A DNA stretch of 64,000 nucleotides from Dioscorea cayenensis subsp. rotundata (Eukaryota > Streptophyta > Magnoliopsida > Dioscoreales > Dioscoreaceae), in assembly GCF_009730915.1 (NCBI RefSeq), contig NC_052472.1:19436382-19500381 (forward strand), written 5' to 3'. The position numbers were made by a program, and so were the translations under genes. Below the pieces are notes generated by a model, which saw only the letters and a list, made by a program, of their open reading frames with translations, was not told where the DNA came from and made no database searches. This document shows positions 1 to 10,185 of this stretch, one piece after another (positions within the stretch are counted from its first letter, which is position 1; each line of letters begins with the position of its first letter).

Positions 1-960
1 TAAAAGTTATGAAATAGTGTAAACCTCCGCGAGCCATCTTGTTGATCGGTCCACAAACATCAATGTGCACTAAATCCAAAACTTGAGCAGCCCTCTCAAG
101 ATGTCTAATGAAAGGGGACTCAGTCATTTTGCCAAAGAGATAAGACTCACATGTATGATAGGGATCTAATCCCAATGAACCTATGAGGTCATCTTTCTCT
201 AACTCGTGAATCCTTTGTTTTTCAACATGATCTAGTCTTAAATGGCATACAAGTTTTTGATTTATCTCATGCCTACCATGTCTTTTAGTTATAGCATTCA
301 CAATACATTCTAGATATTCAGATCACATAATCCATGTAGCAAAGAGACATTGCCGATTAATTTATATCCAGAATAAATATAACAACTAGTTTCACCAAAT
401 TTAAAAGCGTATTTCTTTCTGACTTAAATCGATAAAGAAATAATGTTCTTTGACCTATTTGGTGATACTAAATAATCCTTTGAAATGAAAAATATGTCCT
501 GAATGTAAGTGAATAGAAGTAGATCTTATGTGGGTTGCCATACACAATTTCCGGTTCCCATGTTGATCATCACCTCTCGTTCACCCAACTTTATTCTTCT
601 TTCTAGATTCCGAAACATAAGCACTAGCTCAAGAATAAAAAAATCCAAGAAGTACAAAATACATATATTGAACAATTAGTTTCCAAAACAAATCGTTCTG
701 CACCTATAAGGTTGTTTGCTCTTAGCTATGGGCATTCCAACTTCCACTGACTAGCATCGCCACAGTGAAAACACTTGTCACTTGCTTGGAGCTCTCACCC
801 ATACGAACCATGGGAGCCTTGCCTTTCTTCTTACTCACTCCTACCATAACCTTGAGTGGAGATGCAATAAGAATATTAGCCTTAAGAATGTGCTCAATTA
901 GCTCTACATTAAGGACTACTCTTAAATTCCTGAACTAATCTACAAAATTAGGCCCAATAA
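1..960 (-). pseudogene. Copia retrotransposon gag-pol remnant (5' part of pol)
   Basis: Read on the minus strand, the stretch carries collinear pieces of a Ty1/copia polyprotein. A degenerate gag zinc knuckle lies near 735-795 (CFHCGDASQWKLEC, with Q where the usual His stands). The GAG-pre-integrase/integrase start lies near 1-200, reading GLDPYHTCESYLFGKMTESP and then VHIDVCGPINKMARGGLHYF. These are hallmark copia strings. The frame is broken between them, so it is dead. The window edge cuts off the rest of pol. A degenerate primer-binding site for this strand may lie near 2398 (ATATCAGAGTC on the minus strand), which would put the 5' LTR to its right, but I could not define that LTR. Confidence 0.8.
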
Positions 961-2032
961 GGACATTATCTCAAGCAAATATTAAATGGGCTATTTGTCA
1001 CGTCGAGAAATAAATATACGAAAATAAAAAATCAGATTATTAGTTCATTTATATTATACCCTAGTTATATTAAGGTCTTTAAATAAAACTTAGCTCACAC
1101 TACATTTTTCCAAAATCTACACTCCCATTGTAGAATCGAAAATCCTCATTGGTAGGATTTCATAGTGAGTGATTGTGTTCTTTATTAAATCCAGTGGAGC
1201 TCAACCAATATAATATAATCACTCCACTAGAGTCAACAAAATGGCTTCTCATGCCAACCTATTCCATAGGTACTCCAATTAATCTTGGGTCATAGTTCAC
1301 CAAGCCTCAACCCATACAATTTAATCAGCCTGTGAACTATCTAAGTCAAGTCCACCAACTTTTGTCAACCTAACAATTGAATCCAACCCCACAACTCATA
1401 TAGTATAATTGGGGAAGAATTTCTTTCAACTGACAGCATCCAATGCACTAAAAGTTCTTAAAGTTATAAGCAAACCTCCTCATACAAGGACTTTTGTGTC
1501 GTTTGATTATATTTTTCTCTAAAATTTACAAATAATATATCCTAGATACAATTGATTTTTTGTAAAATTAAAGAAAAATTATATTGGATACAATAAAACC
1601 CAAATGCATAAACGCAAAATAAAATTTAAAAAAAAAACTCTAAGATTCATGATCTATCCATCTATTCAACACATTATATAAAAATAAAACAATCATAAAT
1701 TACATGGGTGGGATCCAATTTTATTAAAATAATAATAATAATAAAAATAATAAAAATAATAAATTAAAATTATATATACACACGCGTGGGCTGCCCAATT
1801 TTATTTAAAATAACAATAATAATAAATAATTAAAATAATTAAAATATATATATACATGCGTGGCCGCCCGCGCACTGTGCAGTACTCGGGCCACGCAGCA
1901 CTGCGCAGCATTGTGTTCAATTTATTTATATATTATTTTTTATATATATAAATTTTAAATAAATCAATTGTGCATACTGCTTGCCCATGCAGCACTGTAC
2001 AGTGCGCACCGTAAATTTTTAGGTGGGAGCCG
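961..2032. other. AT-rich intergenic stretch, no gene seen
   Basis: No coding sequence is supported. It probably continues the old copia remnant as untranslated leader. It holds an A/T-rich direct repeat (listed separately) and GC-rich words of the type GCAGCACTG(C/T)GCAG near 1889-1912 and 1998-2003. Confidence 0.5.
1709..1869. repeat. Two-copy direct repeat of about 80 bp
   Basis: Two adjacent, diverged copies (about 1709-1789 and 1786-1869) share the order: a CCAATTTTATT word, a run of AAT/AATA, a (TA)n ATACA(C/T) run, then GCGTGG and GC-rich sequence. This looks like simple tandem duplication of an AT-rich unit. Confidence 0.55.
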
Positions 2033-2041
2033 AGTAAATTT

Positions 2042-2234
2042 TTTTTTTTATTTTTTGAGAAAAACGACAAGCACTAGAACTCAGGGACGTGCATGTGTGG
2101 GGAGCAAAGCTCAATGCCGACCCACATGCCCTCATTTTGAGTAGGCTATGAGGTTCGATCCCGGGTCTTCCCTGAAATGAACACCTTACGCAAGAGACCC
2201 GATGCCAATTGACCCAAAGGCCGTTGGCGAACCA
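2042..2234 (-). mobile_element. SINE-like element, copy 1, with TSD AGTAAATTT
   Basis: A 193-bp element flanked by the perfect 9-bp direct repeat AGTAAATTT (2033-2041 and 2235-2243). On the minus strand it has a tRNA-like head containing GGGATCGAACC, close to the pol III B box GGTTCGANNCC, and ends in an A-rich tail (the T-rich stretch 2042-2056 on the plus strand). A second copy lies at 8539-8716 in the same orientation. Head, tail, size and TSD together indicate a non-autonomous retroposon. I do not recognise the named family. Confidence 0.75.
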
Positions 2235-2243
2235 AGTAAATTT

Positions 2244-3291
2244 ATATAAAAGTTTTAAATAAATCAATGGATCCTAATTAATAAAATAAGAAAAATTATC
2301 CATAAAATCTAATTTTATCAATATATTTTGATTTTACATAATTATCAAATTATAACCACCAATATTTAACCCTACTGTTCATTAAATAAATTAGCCTGAC
2401 TCTGATATGATTGTTAAGAAATAAGCAAAATTATATAACACCAGATATCATCTAATTGTTTTTATAAACACCTTAATTTAATTAAAAAATCTACAAAATT
2501 ATCTCTAGATGTTACAAACTGTTCCTTTTTTTGTCAAATTTGTCCATCGGATTGCCGTAGACCAGAATTTAAAAATAGTCTCCTCTTCTTCTTCTCAAGT
2601 AGCAACTACAGTTATATTGACAAGTTTATCTCTACACTCAAAGCAAGACTAATTTTTAATTTTTTTAAGCGTGACTACCTAGATTCGTTTCAATTGATAA
2701 TGAGAAAATACTAAAGGACATGGGGTAACACCTAGTCAGCCGCGTGGCCCAACATCGTAACCCAATTGAACATGAATCAGTAGATGATTACGAACCTTTC
2801 TGATTATGATTACCATATATGTATAAGTCCTTTATTCTTGTATCTCAACCGAGTGAGAGCCATGGTAATTGTCAAACTCACTAAACTTGATCATATACAA
2901 ATAATCATAGTAGAGTAAGATTACCAAATTACCTTTTGTGTTCCACATGATTAGTTTTACTACCTTGGCCAAGGTCTTATAATCTCATATGCTTATAATC
3001 ACATAGGATACTAACTCATTTACTTCCAAGATTATGAGTTTCTTCTTGGTGATCACTCACAACTACTACTTGCCTGATATAGCCGCACTTCGAGATCAAG
3101 CCCTCCAAAAGGTAAACTGAGTCTAATGACTCTAGTAACAGACTAAACGTCATAAGCACATTGTGATTATCATATCTCAGGTTTAAAATCCACTTATATG
3201 ATCATAACCAACAATCCCAATCATTGACTATCAAAGAGTAAAATCCGTGTGATTGGATTGTTGTGAGTTATGTTCAAATACACCCAAGTGA
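2244..3291. other. Intergenic, probable old LTR sequence
   Basis: No reading frame is supported. The segment after the degenerate minus-strand primer-binding site near 2398 starts with TGTTAAGAAATAAG, as the end of a minus-strand copia LTR would. I cannot find the other LTR edge, so this is an inference only. Confidence 0.3.
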
Positions 3292-3296
3292 TGTAC

Positions 3297-4640
3297 TGTC
3301 ACGCCTGAACCCCAGACTCGCCATGCCGAGTCTAACGACAAACGGCCGCACACCCTACAAGGCCGAAAACTAAGTAGGCATACAAGGCCTCAAAACCCCG
3401 ATTAACAACAGGATTATGAGCTTGGGAGCCCAAGAGTAACCACTAAAAAAATATCGGGATCACAAAATGTTCAATAATCTTTAAAACATACAAAATGTAA
3501 TATAATGAAATAAATATCAAAATGAACCCATGAATCAGAAATGGTTCAAAACAGATTTAATTTACCAAAATAACGAGCATATAAGTCCCCCAAACAACTA
3601 ATGCCAAAACAAAATATCATAACTCATTTATTTAAACTCGGTGACCCGAGTCGGATTTCAGAACTCATAGGTTTACCCCTTGGTGACCGAGCCGTAATAT
3701 CGTGGCCGCTATTCTTCACCGACTGAACGTGCGAAACTATAATTTCTATGTCGAAGATGCGTGTCGACACGGTCAATGTTTAACCCCAGATGATGGGTTA
3801 TTGCATTGTTAATCGGGGACTACGAATTTCTATACAAAAATATATATATGTACATAAAAAATTATTGTCAACGCAGAAACAGTAAAATTCTGTGATCCCA
3901 TTTTCTATCAAAAAGTATTCCAATTATATCAAATAATCTATTATTAACTAACATAATAATCCACACAAATAAAAAAAAATTAATTAAATATGGAAATAAC
4001 ACACTAAAACAAAAATATCATTTCCTAGTAATTCAAATAAATTCAATTAATCATGAATTAAACAAATAAACTAATTAAACAAATATACTAATTCAAAATA
4101 TATATATATATATATACACACCATGAATCCGTATTTTCCTAAAGTAAAAAATAATAATAAAAAATAACTAAAATAATATAGAAATGTTTATTTTCTAAAC
4201 AATAAAATCCAAACTAACAAAATGATTATATAAACCATTATCGAAAATCAGAATTTGCATTGATTATATTAACCATTATCAAAAATTAGAATTTGCATAT
4301 ACATATATTTATAGATTTATATGTGGTTTACTTACCTGTCGATCGCTCAAAAACCCCCAAAATCCTACGATATTTCTTCGAGACAAAACCCTTGACGGAG
4401 AGACCTATCCCCGTCCTCGCTGCCGGCAGCACACACCAAATCAAAAGAAAAAAAATAGGAGAAGAGGGAAAAAAAAACTAATCTCTCCCTCTTCTTAATC
4501 CAAACAAAGATCTATAACGAGAAAAACAAATAGACGACAACTAGGGTTTTGAAACCTAATTAAAAGATAAGTAAATAAAATTCTGTAACTGCCATCCATG
4601 CACAATAAATAAAATAATTAAAAAAACTATGGGGCCCACA
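3297..4640. mobile_element. Solo LTR (gypsy-type), copy 1, TSD TGTAC
   Basis: A 1,344-bp segment begins TGTCACGCCTGAACCCC and ends GGGGCCCACA (TG...CA termini). It is flanked on both sides by TGTAC (3292-3296 and 4641-4645), a 5-bp TSD typical of LTR retrotransposons. No internal coding region is present, so it is a solo LTR left by recombination between two LTRs. A related copy lies at 58161-59675. The shared GC-rich start (hexamers around CCGCACACCC and CAAGGC) and the shared block with ATCGCTCAAAAACCCC identify the family. Assignment to gypsy rests on length and general style, not on a coding domain. Confidence 0.88.
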
Positions 4641-4645
4641 TGTAC

Positions 4646-5929
4646 TTACTGTGAGAGGATTTTAAGAATGAAAAGACACTAATGTAATAAACATCACTTG
4701 TAATACAACTAATGAGAGCTTGTCATTTGTAATTTCATTAATTAATGAATGATTGTTTTATTTTATTTGAAAAGATGTCTAATTAATGAAATAGTGTCTC
4801 ATTAGTAAAGTGGTGTGTCTATTTAATGAAGTGGTGTCTCACTAATGAAATAATGTGTCTTTTTATTGAAGTGGTATAATGAAGTGATGTGTCTTTTTAA
4901 ATGACACTCATTATTGAAGTGGTGCGTCTCTTTACTAAACACCACTTCATTCTTATAAAAATAATCTCCTATCATCATTCAAGTCAATTGAATGAAAAAC
5001 AAACTCTTCACAAGTTCATTTGCTTTGTTCTTTGAGTGCACAAAAGATAGAAGCAAACTTTCACTTTGTAAAAACCATTGTTGTCTTTGCTTGAGTTTGG
5101 AAGTGCAAACCATACTCAAGCGTCTTCATTGTATCCTAAAGAAAATTCGTCATTCAATCCATTTTACATCGAAGGTTTGAAATTAGGTGGAGGCGAATTA
5201 AACCTAAAGGAAAATGTTTCTCACGCCTTGAAGACTTGTGCACTATTTTCTTTCTAATCTCTTCCTCTTTATTCCTCAAAGAACCATCCCCACCAACACT
5301 TACAACATATTCCCCGTTATCTCATAGTATTCAACTAGCACTCTTTATTAGAGTATATGTCATACAAATCCTTACGAATATTTTATGGCTTATTAAAGAT
5401 TCTCAGATTTGCGAACTATTTAAGTGTATAAATACTAAACCCTTATAGTGTTCTCTTTATCCCATAAAGTGTTGAAGGTTTAACTTAATACACATGGGTT
5501 ATTATGTTCAAAACTAATTAAAAATGTCATCACAAGATTTATATAAACATCACAATAAATGTCTATCAATAATGATAATAATTTATAATACAAATAAAAT
5601 GCCCTAATACAAGTATCTTTGTTAGTATTCAAGGGCATAATCCTAACAGTTACTACGTCTGTCAACGCCCACTTGAATATATGTCCACCTAACAAGAAGA
5701 ATGAATTAGCATACAATTTAGGCATTTGGCTGAAAAATGAATATTCACTAAAAATTATTCTTACCTACGAGCTAGAGGAAATAATACGTTAGATTGAGTT
5801 CTTACAGATGTGTTACAAATTCTATACCATGCCCACGAGTGAAGTAGTATCATTAATCCACTAATATTCTTCATATCATTGCTGCATGCACAACATAATA
5901 GACCGATATAGGTTTACTACTATGAATAT
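4646..5929. other. Intergenic, possible LTR-like segment with degenerate repeats
   Basis: No gene is seen. From about 4735 to 4975 a word of the form AATGAAGTGGTGTCT recurs with AATGAAATAGTGTCTC variants. TATAAAAATAATCTCC follows at about 4957 and then T/C-rich sequence, an arrangement reminiscent of the U3-R part of a plus-strand LTR. No TSD or partner LTR was found. Confidence 0.35.
4735..4975. repeat. Degenerate short direct repeats (AATGAAGTGGTGTCT type)
   Basis: At least five imperfect occurrences of (A/T)ATGAA(A/G)T(A/G)(G/A)TGTCT spaced 20-45 bp apart. Such arrays are common in LTR U3 regions, but no function can be read from the sequence. Confidence 0.5.
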
Positions 5930-6405
5930 TAATTAATCACCAACTATATCTTCCGGTTTTAGTGAAGTCCCACAAAAATAGTAACCACTTCAAATGAACT
6001 CTATTTTATGACATATCTGGCATTAGAACACAGCCAATGAGCCTTCGTATGTAAGCACGAGCACACCACTCAATTTGTTGGTGGCTTGCATTATATAACA
6101 CACCAAATGTTTCTTGGAGCCAAATAAGGGTTATTATTTGGCCTTTCATTTGCTGAGGAGGTGGGACAACATTGAGCAACTCCACACAGAGATCAATTCT
6201 TAAATCAGATGGTTGCCCAATAACTTCATTGCCATTAATGGGTAAGCCCAATAACAATGTCACATCCTCGAGTGTGACTATTGTTCACCACAAGTTAAAT
6301 GAAATGTATGTGTTTTTTTACTGCCATCTCTCTACTAATACACTAATAATTAAGACTGGATCAATCCAAAAATGAGGAATTTGGGTTGTATGCCAAAACT
6401 CATCT
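5930..6405 (-). pseudogene. Plant mobile domain (PMD/MAIN-like) fragment
   Basis: On the minus strand the translation contains FWIDPVLI, then TVTLEDVTLLLGLPINGNEV, then FGVLYNASHQQIEWCARAYI and, past an in-frame stop near 6004, VHLKWL and TGRYSW. These match, in order, the conserved blocks of the plant mobile domain found in MAIN/MAIL proteins and in many plant transposable elements. Stops and a frame change near 6270-6340 show it is not a working gene. There is no transposase or phosphatase domain next to it. It is probably a relic of a transposon-borne PMD gene; a decayed host copy cannot be excluded. Confidence 0.7.
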
Positions 6406-7936
6406 TCTCTTAAAATGCCCATGATTTAAGTAGATGGTTTAAAAATAAAAATATGTCTTGCACCTTAGAACTCAATCAGACTGTAAACATATAAATTAAT
6501 TAATTTAAAAATAAATTATGAAAATAAAAAATAAAATATGATTACGTGAAATAATTAGCAATGAACATTAAGAAAGAGCATGATTTTCATGAAGAAGATA
6601 TAAGGTATGAAACTAGGCATTCTATCAAAAAATTTGGTGGCAACGAATTGAACATCGAATTTAGTATGTTTAGACATTTAAAAATAAAATAAAAGGCATG
6701 ATTTTCATGAAGAGGATATAAGGTATGAAACTAGGCATTCTATCAAAAACATTCTTGTCATTCCATTAAAACTTTGTGGCATTACATCATTCTATCATAC
6801 ACTTTCTTTAAGCCATTCTATCAACTACTTTCTTTTAGCCATTCTATCAAATACTTTCTCTTAGTCATTCTATCAAACACTTTGTTGCCATTTTACAAAT
6901 TACTTTCTCTTAAATATTCTATCATAATCTACTTTGTAATGATATATCATAATATAACAACCATTAATTTATAAATGGTCAAACTAATAAAATAACATCT
7001 TTAGAAACAAACAAGCATAGCAATATCATCTCATCAATCTAACATGATAACATTACATATAATATAAATTTATCTAAAATAATTACATAAAATATTTACT
7101 AAAGCAAATGCCTCCTCGGATAAAATTAAAGAGATGTGCTCAGTTTGATTTCATAATAATACCATTCTGAAAAAAATAATAAAATAGGAGAAAGTAAAGA
7201 AGAGAGAAAGAGATGAAGAGATGACAATGTGATAAAAGTAAGTGGATGAGTCATGATATCTAAATAGAGTCGTGAGAAAAAGTTTGAATAAAAAAATTTG
7301 TAAAGACCAAAATGTAAATGTTTTATATGAAAAATTAAAAAAAAAAAACTGTGATTATAAAATTTTAAAAATAACAATAATAAAAGGTGAAACTTTTCAC
7401 CTTTTTGAATATGATGACAAACAAAAGTACATTTGTTACCATCTTTAAAAGTAAATAGGCGCTTTGGTAAATAACAATTAAAATGAGTATTTAGTAAATT
7501 TTTTGAAAAAATATATAATCTAAACAAATAAAAACCCCAAGAGTGAGCTGTCAACTTTTTTTAATATTATAAACAAAATAAATAATTACTGGCATGCACA
7601 TACTATAGATTAGTTACATAGATTAATTATAAAAATGTGCATCCATTGGTGGGGCTCTATTTTTTATTTAATTTTTAATCACACCTAGTTTTTTTCTCTG
7701 GTAAATTCAAAGTGTTTCCTAGATTTTTCAAACAGTGTATTATTTTCTAAACTCACCACTGTAAAAATATAATGAGTCACCATAGTAGTTCATACCAAGA
7801 GATATAAGCTGGGAAATCACTGTTAAAATTTCCGGTTCCCACGATGGTGATCCAAAATATGATGTACTAATGATCATCGAGTTTCAGTAAAAGTGGGGAG
7901 AAGTGAGGGGAAGTGGTTTGACTTCCTCCACTTCTG
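6406..7936. other. AT-rich intergenic region with local duplications
   Basis: No supported gene. It contains a duplicated block of about 55 bp (near 6583-6640 and 6691-6755) and a short minisatellite (6770-6930). The rest is low-complexity AT-rich DNA. Confidence 0.5.
6583..6930. repeat. Direct duplication followed by a minisatellite
   Basis: The block containing GCATGATTTTCATGAAGA and ATATAAGGTATGAAACTAGG occurs twice about 108 bp apart. It is followed by at least five tandem copies of a roughly 27-30 bp unit of the form CATTCTATCA(A/T)(A/C)(T/C)ACTTTCT. The last word of the first block (CATTCTATCAAAAA) resembles the satellite unit, so the array may have grown from it. Confidence 0.65.
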
Positions 7937-8260
7937 GTGTTCATTTGTCTATCGAAATGGGAAGTAGACTTTTCCCACTCGATCGAAGTGGATTTTTGAA
8001 CTAAACCCACTTCGAGTATTTTTTTCTTACCCGAGTGAGTGAAGTGAATCAATCTATAAAAAAACTAATTTATTTTTCACTTCTAAAGTATTTTTTTGAA
8101 CTCATAGAAACTTCATCCAACACTTAAATCCTTCTGCTCTATTTCTCACTTTCTCGACAAATGAACACGTAAGTCCCAGAGTGATATCACTTCCCCCACT
8201 GTGAAAGTGGCGACTTTCCTCACTTTCCCGACTTCACTTTACGATGAAATGAACACCCTC
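7937..8260. mobile_element. Possible MITE with GGTGTTCATTT ends
   Basis: GGTGTTCATTT at the left and AAATGAACACC at the right form terminal inverted repeats (TIRs) about 320 bp apart, and inner sequence rich in AAGTGG/CCACTT adds to the symmetry. A clean TSD was not found, so the call is tentative. Confidence 0.4.
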
Positions 8261-8538
8261 TAATAGACTGATATCCTGCTGCCGAGAGACAATAGAAGCA
8301 CATGGCCTATTTATGCTGGAGATAAAGTGTTGTGGCCGTGAAAAGCAAGGGAAGAAAAAGAGTGGGATCAAAAAAATTAATTAAAAACTAGGGGGCCACC
8401 AATTGAAGGTTTGCATGCGCATTTTCATAATTAATGGACAAAATAAGCATTTTATAATTATTTATTTTTTTATTTAAATAAAAAGCCTGAGCCTGTCTTC
8501 TCACCATGAAGTTAATTATTCTGTTTTCTTCTCCATAA

Positions 8539-8716
8539 TTGAGAAAGGTGACAAGATCGTAACCTCGGGGACGTGCAGACGTATAGGAGAGAAAGTCTCA
8601 ATACCGACCCACGTGCCCTCACCTTGCATAAGCTATGAGGTTCGATTCCGGGTCCTCCCCGAAACGAACACTTTAGCAAGGAATCCGATGCCAATTGATC
8701 CCAAAGCCGTTGGCCC
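8539..8716 (-). mobile_element. SINE-like element, copy 2, with TSD TCTCCATAA
   Basis: Same family as 2042-2234. The minus strand has the same head (CAACGGC, then ATTGGCATCGG) and the B-box-like GGAATCGAACC. It is flanked by TCTCCATAA at 8530-8538 and 8717-8725. The 3' tail here is very short. Independent TSDs on two diverged copies show separate retroposition events. Confidence 0.72.
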
Positions 8717-9308
8717 TCTCCATAACTGTCTGTAGCATAGTATTGTTAATATTTTTATTATGTTTATATATATTTATGTTAGAAAATAATATATATATAT
8801 ATATATATATATGTGGCAATGCCGATAAATCACTTTAAATACAAGTATACAACCTTAGTCACTAGACTATTGAAAGCGGTGGTAATATATAGACTTTATA
8901 AACATATAAATTTATTTTTTGTTCCCGAAAAAATAAAATATAAAGGGTAAAAAAAATCTAGTGTATTTATAAAATATTTTATTTGATTTTTTATGACAAA
9001 AACATATAAATAAATGAGTAAATATGATTAATAAAAATCGATAAAAATAAATATTAATTTTTAGAGGAGTATATAAGTAATTCTCATTTTTGGATGGTAA
9101 AAAACCTATGAGGGAACAAAGTGAAGCCTTGCAGGGTTAAATTCCTACTTAAGAGAGCCACAACACCTTAATTCTTGGATCCTTGTCAGGAATCATTTAT
9201 TATTCAATATGCAGGGTTGCAATAGAAAACTTCTTATAATATTACCAACTATAATTATGTAGTAACTAAGCTACTAAAACCAGCTAATATGACTGATATC
9301 CTCATAAA

Positions 9309-9378
9309 AAAACAAATGTTAAGGGGAGTATTAGTTCTAAATTAAACAAATGTTAAGGGGAGTATTAGTTCTAAATTT
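9309..9378 (+). repeat. 34-bp tandem duplication at a copia-like polypurine tract
   Basis: Two adjacent, near-identical copies of a 34-bp unit containing ATGTTAAGGGGAGTATTAG. AAGGGGAGTATTAG resembles the polypurine tract and LTR start at the 3' end of plant copia elements, so this may be the last trace of such an element on the plus strand. Confidence 0.55.
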
Positions 9379-9496
9379 AGTCTAAATGCAACACGTCATA
9401 TGATAATGCAATGTAGTCGGTCCTATCAATAATTTGAATGACAATAAAGATAATTATCTCGTAGAATGAAACTTTTAGAAAAAGATAAACAAACCC

Positions 9497-9845
9497 TCCA
9501 CTTGTAGAAGATAGAGTTCAAATTTGCAATTTCTCAACAAGACTGACTTTTGTTTTTTTTTTATGACAAATGTAAATAACTAATGTGTCAGTATCAAAAA
9601 TGAGCACAAAAACAAACACAGAAACTGAGTTTTACAACATTTGTACTTTTCACTTGTGTAAAACTTATATCCAAACCTTCTTTCTCAACAAGACAAACAT
9701 CTTTATAAAAAAAACCCAGTACTAATAGACCAAACATATGTGTCAATATAAAAAATGAGCACAAAAACTACGTTAAACCACACATGTACCTTCCACTTAT
9801 ATAAACTAAAGTTCAAACCCACTTTCTTAACAAAACAAACACTCT
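9497..9845. repeat. Degenerate tandem repeat, about 150-180 bp, three partial units
   Basis: The word CACTTGT(A/G)...A(A/G)TTCAAA...TTCTCAACAAGAC recurs near 9497-9545, 9650-9700 and 9790-9845. AATGAGCACAAAAAC and AC(A/T)TGTAC sit between the copies. A similar word appears far away near 49570-49615, so this is probably a dispersed family that multiplied locally. Confidence 0.55.
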
Positions 9846-10185
9846 CTGCAAACAATAAAAAAATTAAAATTTAAAATTAAAAATAAAAAAAAGTGGTAAT
9901 AGACCAAATAAGTGTTAGCTAGAGGAAAAGAGTTTTTCAGCACATTAATCTAATACCCAACCACAGCTTAACTAAAAACAGCTCTCAATGGCAATGATTA
10001 TTAGTAATAAAGCATTAATCTAATACCAACTTTAACGGCCAGCCAATCCCTAAAAAGAACAACATTTTCTTTCTCTTGGGTAAAATAAAAAGGATGATGA
10101 CATTAAATCAAAATGAATTTAATAACGCAACAATTTCTTCAGCAACAAGCCAAAAGGCCTCTGCTGTTACAACGAATAAAACTGC

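Larger units (their letters stand above)
8726..10185. other. Intergenic downstream of MTB, repeats only
   Basis: Contains an (AT)n microsatellite at about 8790-8812, a 34-bp tandem duplication (9309-9378) and a degenerate repeat of about 150-180 bp (9497-9845). The last roughly 100 bp before 10186 would be MTB 3' untranslated sequence. No independent gene is supported. Confidence 0.5.

Noticed and set aside
7126..7554. Open frame of 142 codons on the minus strand
   Set aside because: Very AT-rich, Phe/Leu/Ser/Lys composition as expected from chance translation of T-rich DNA, with no recognisable domain.
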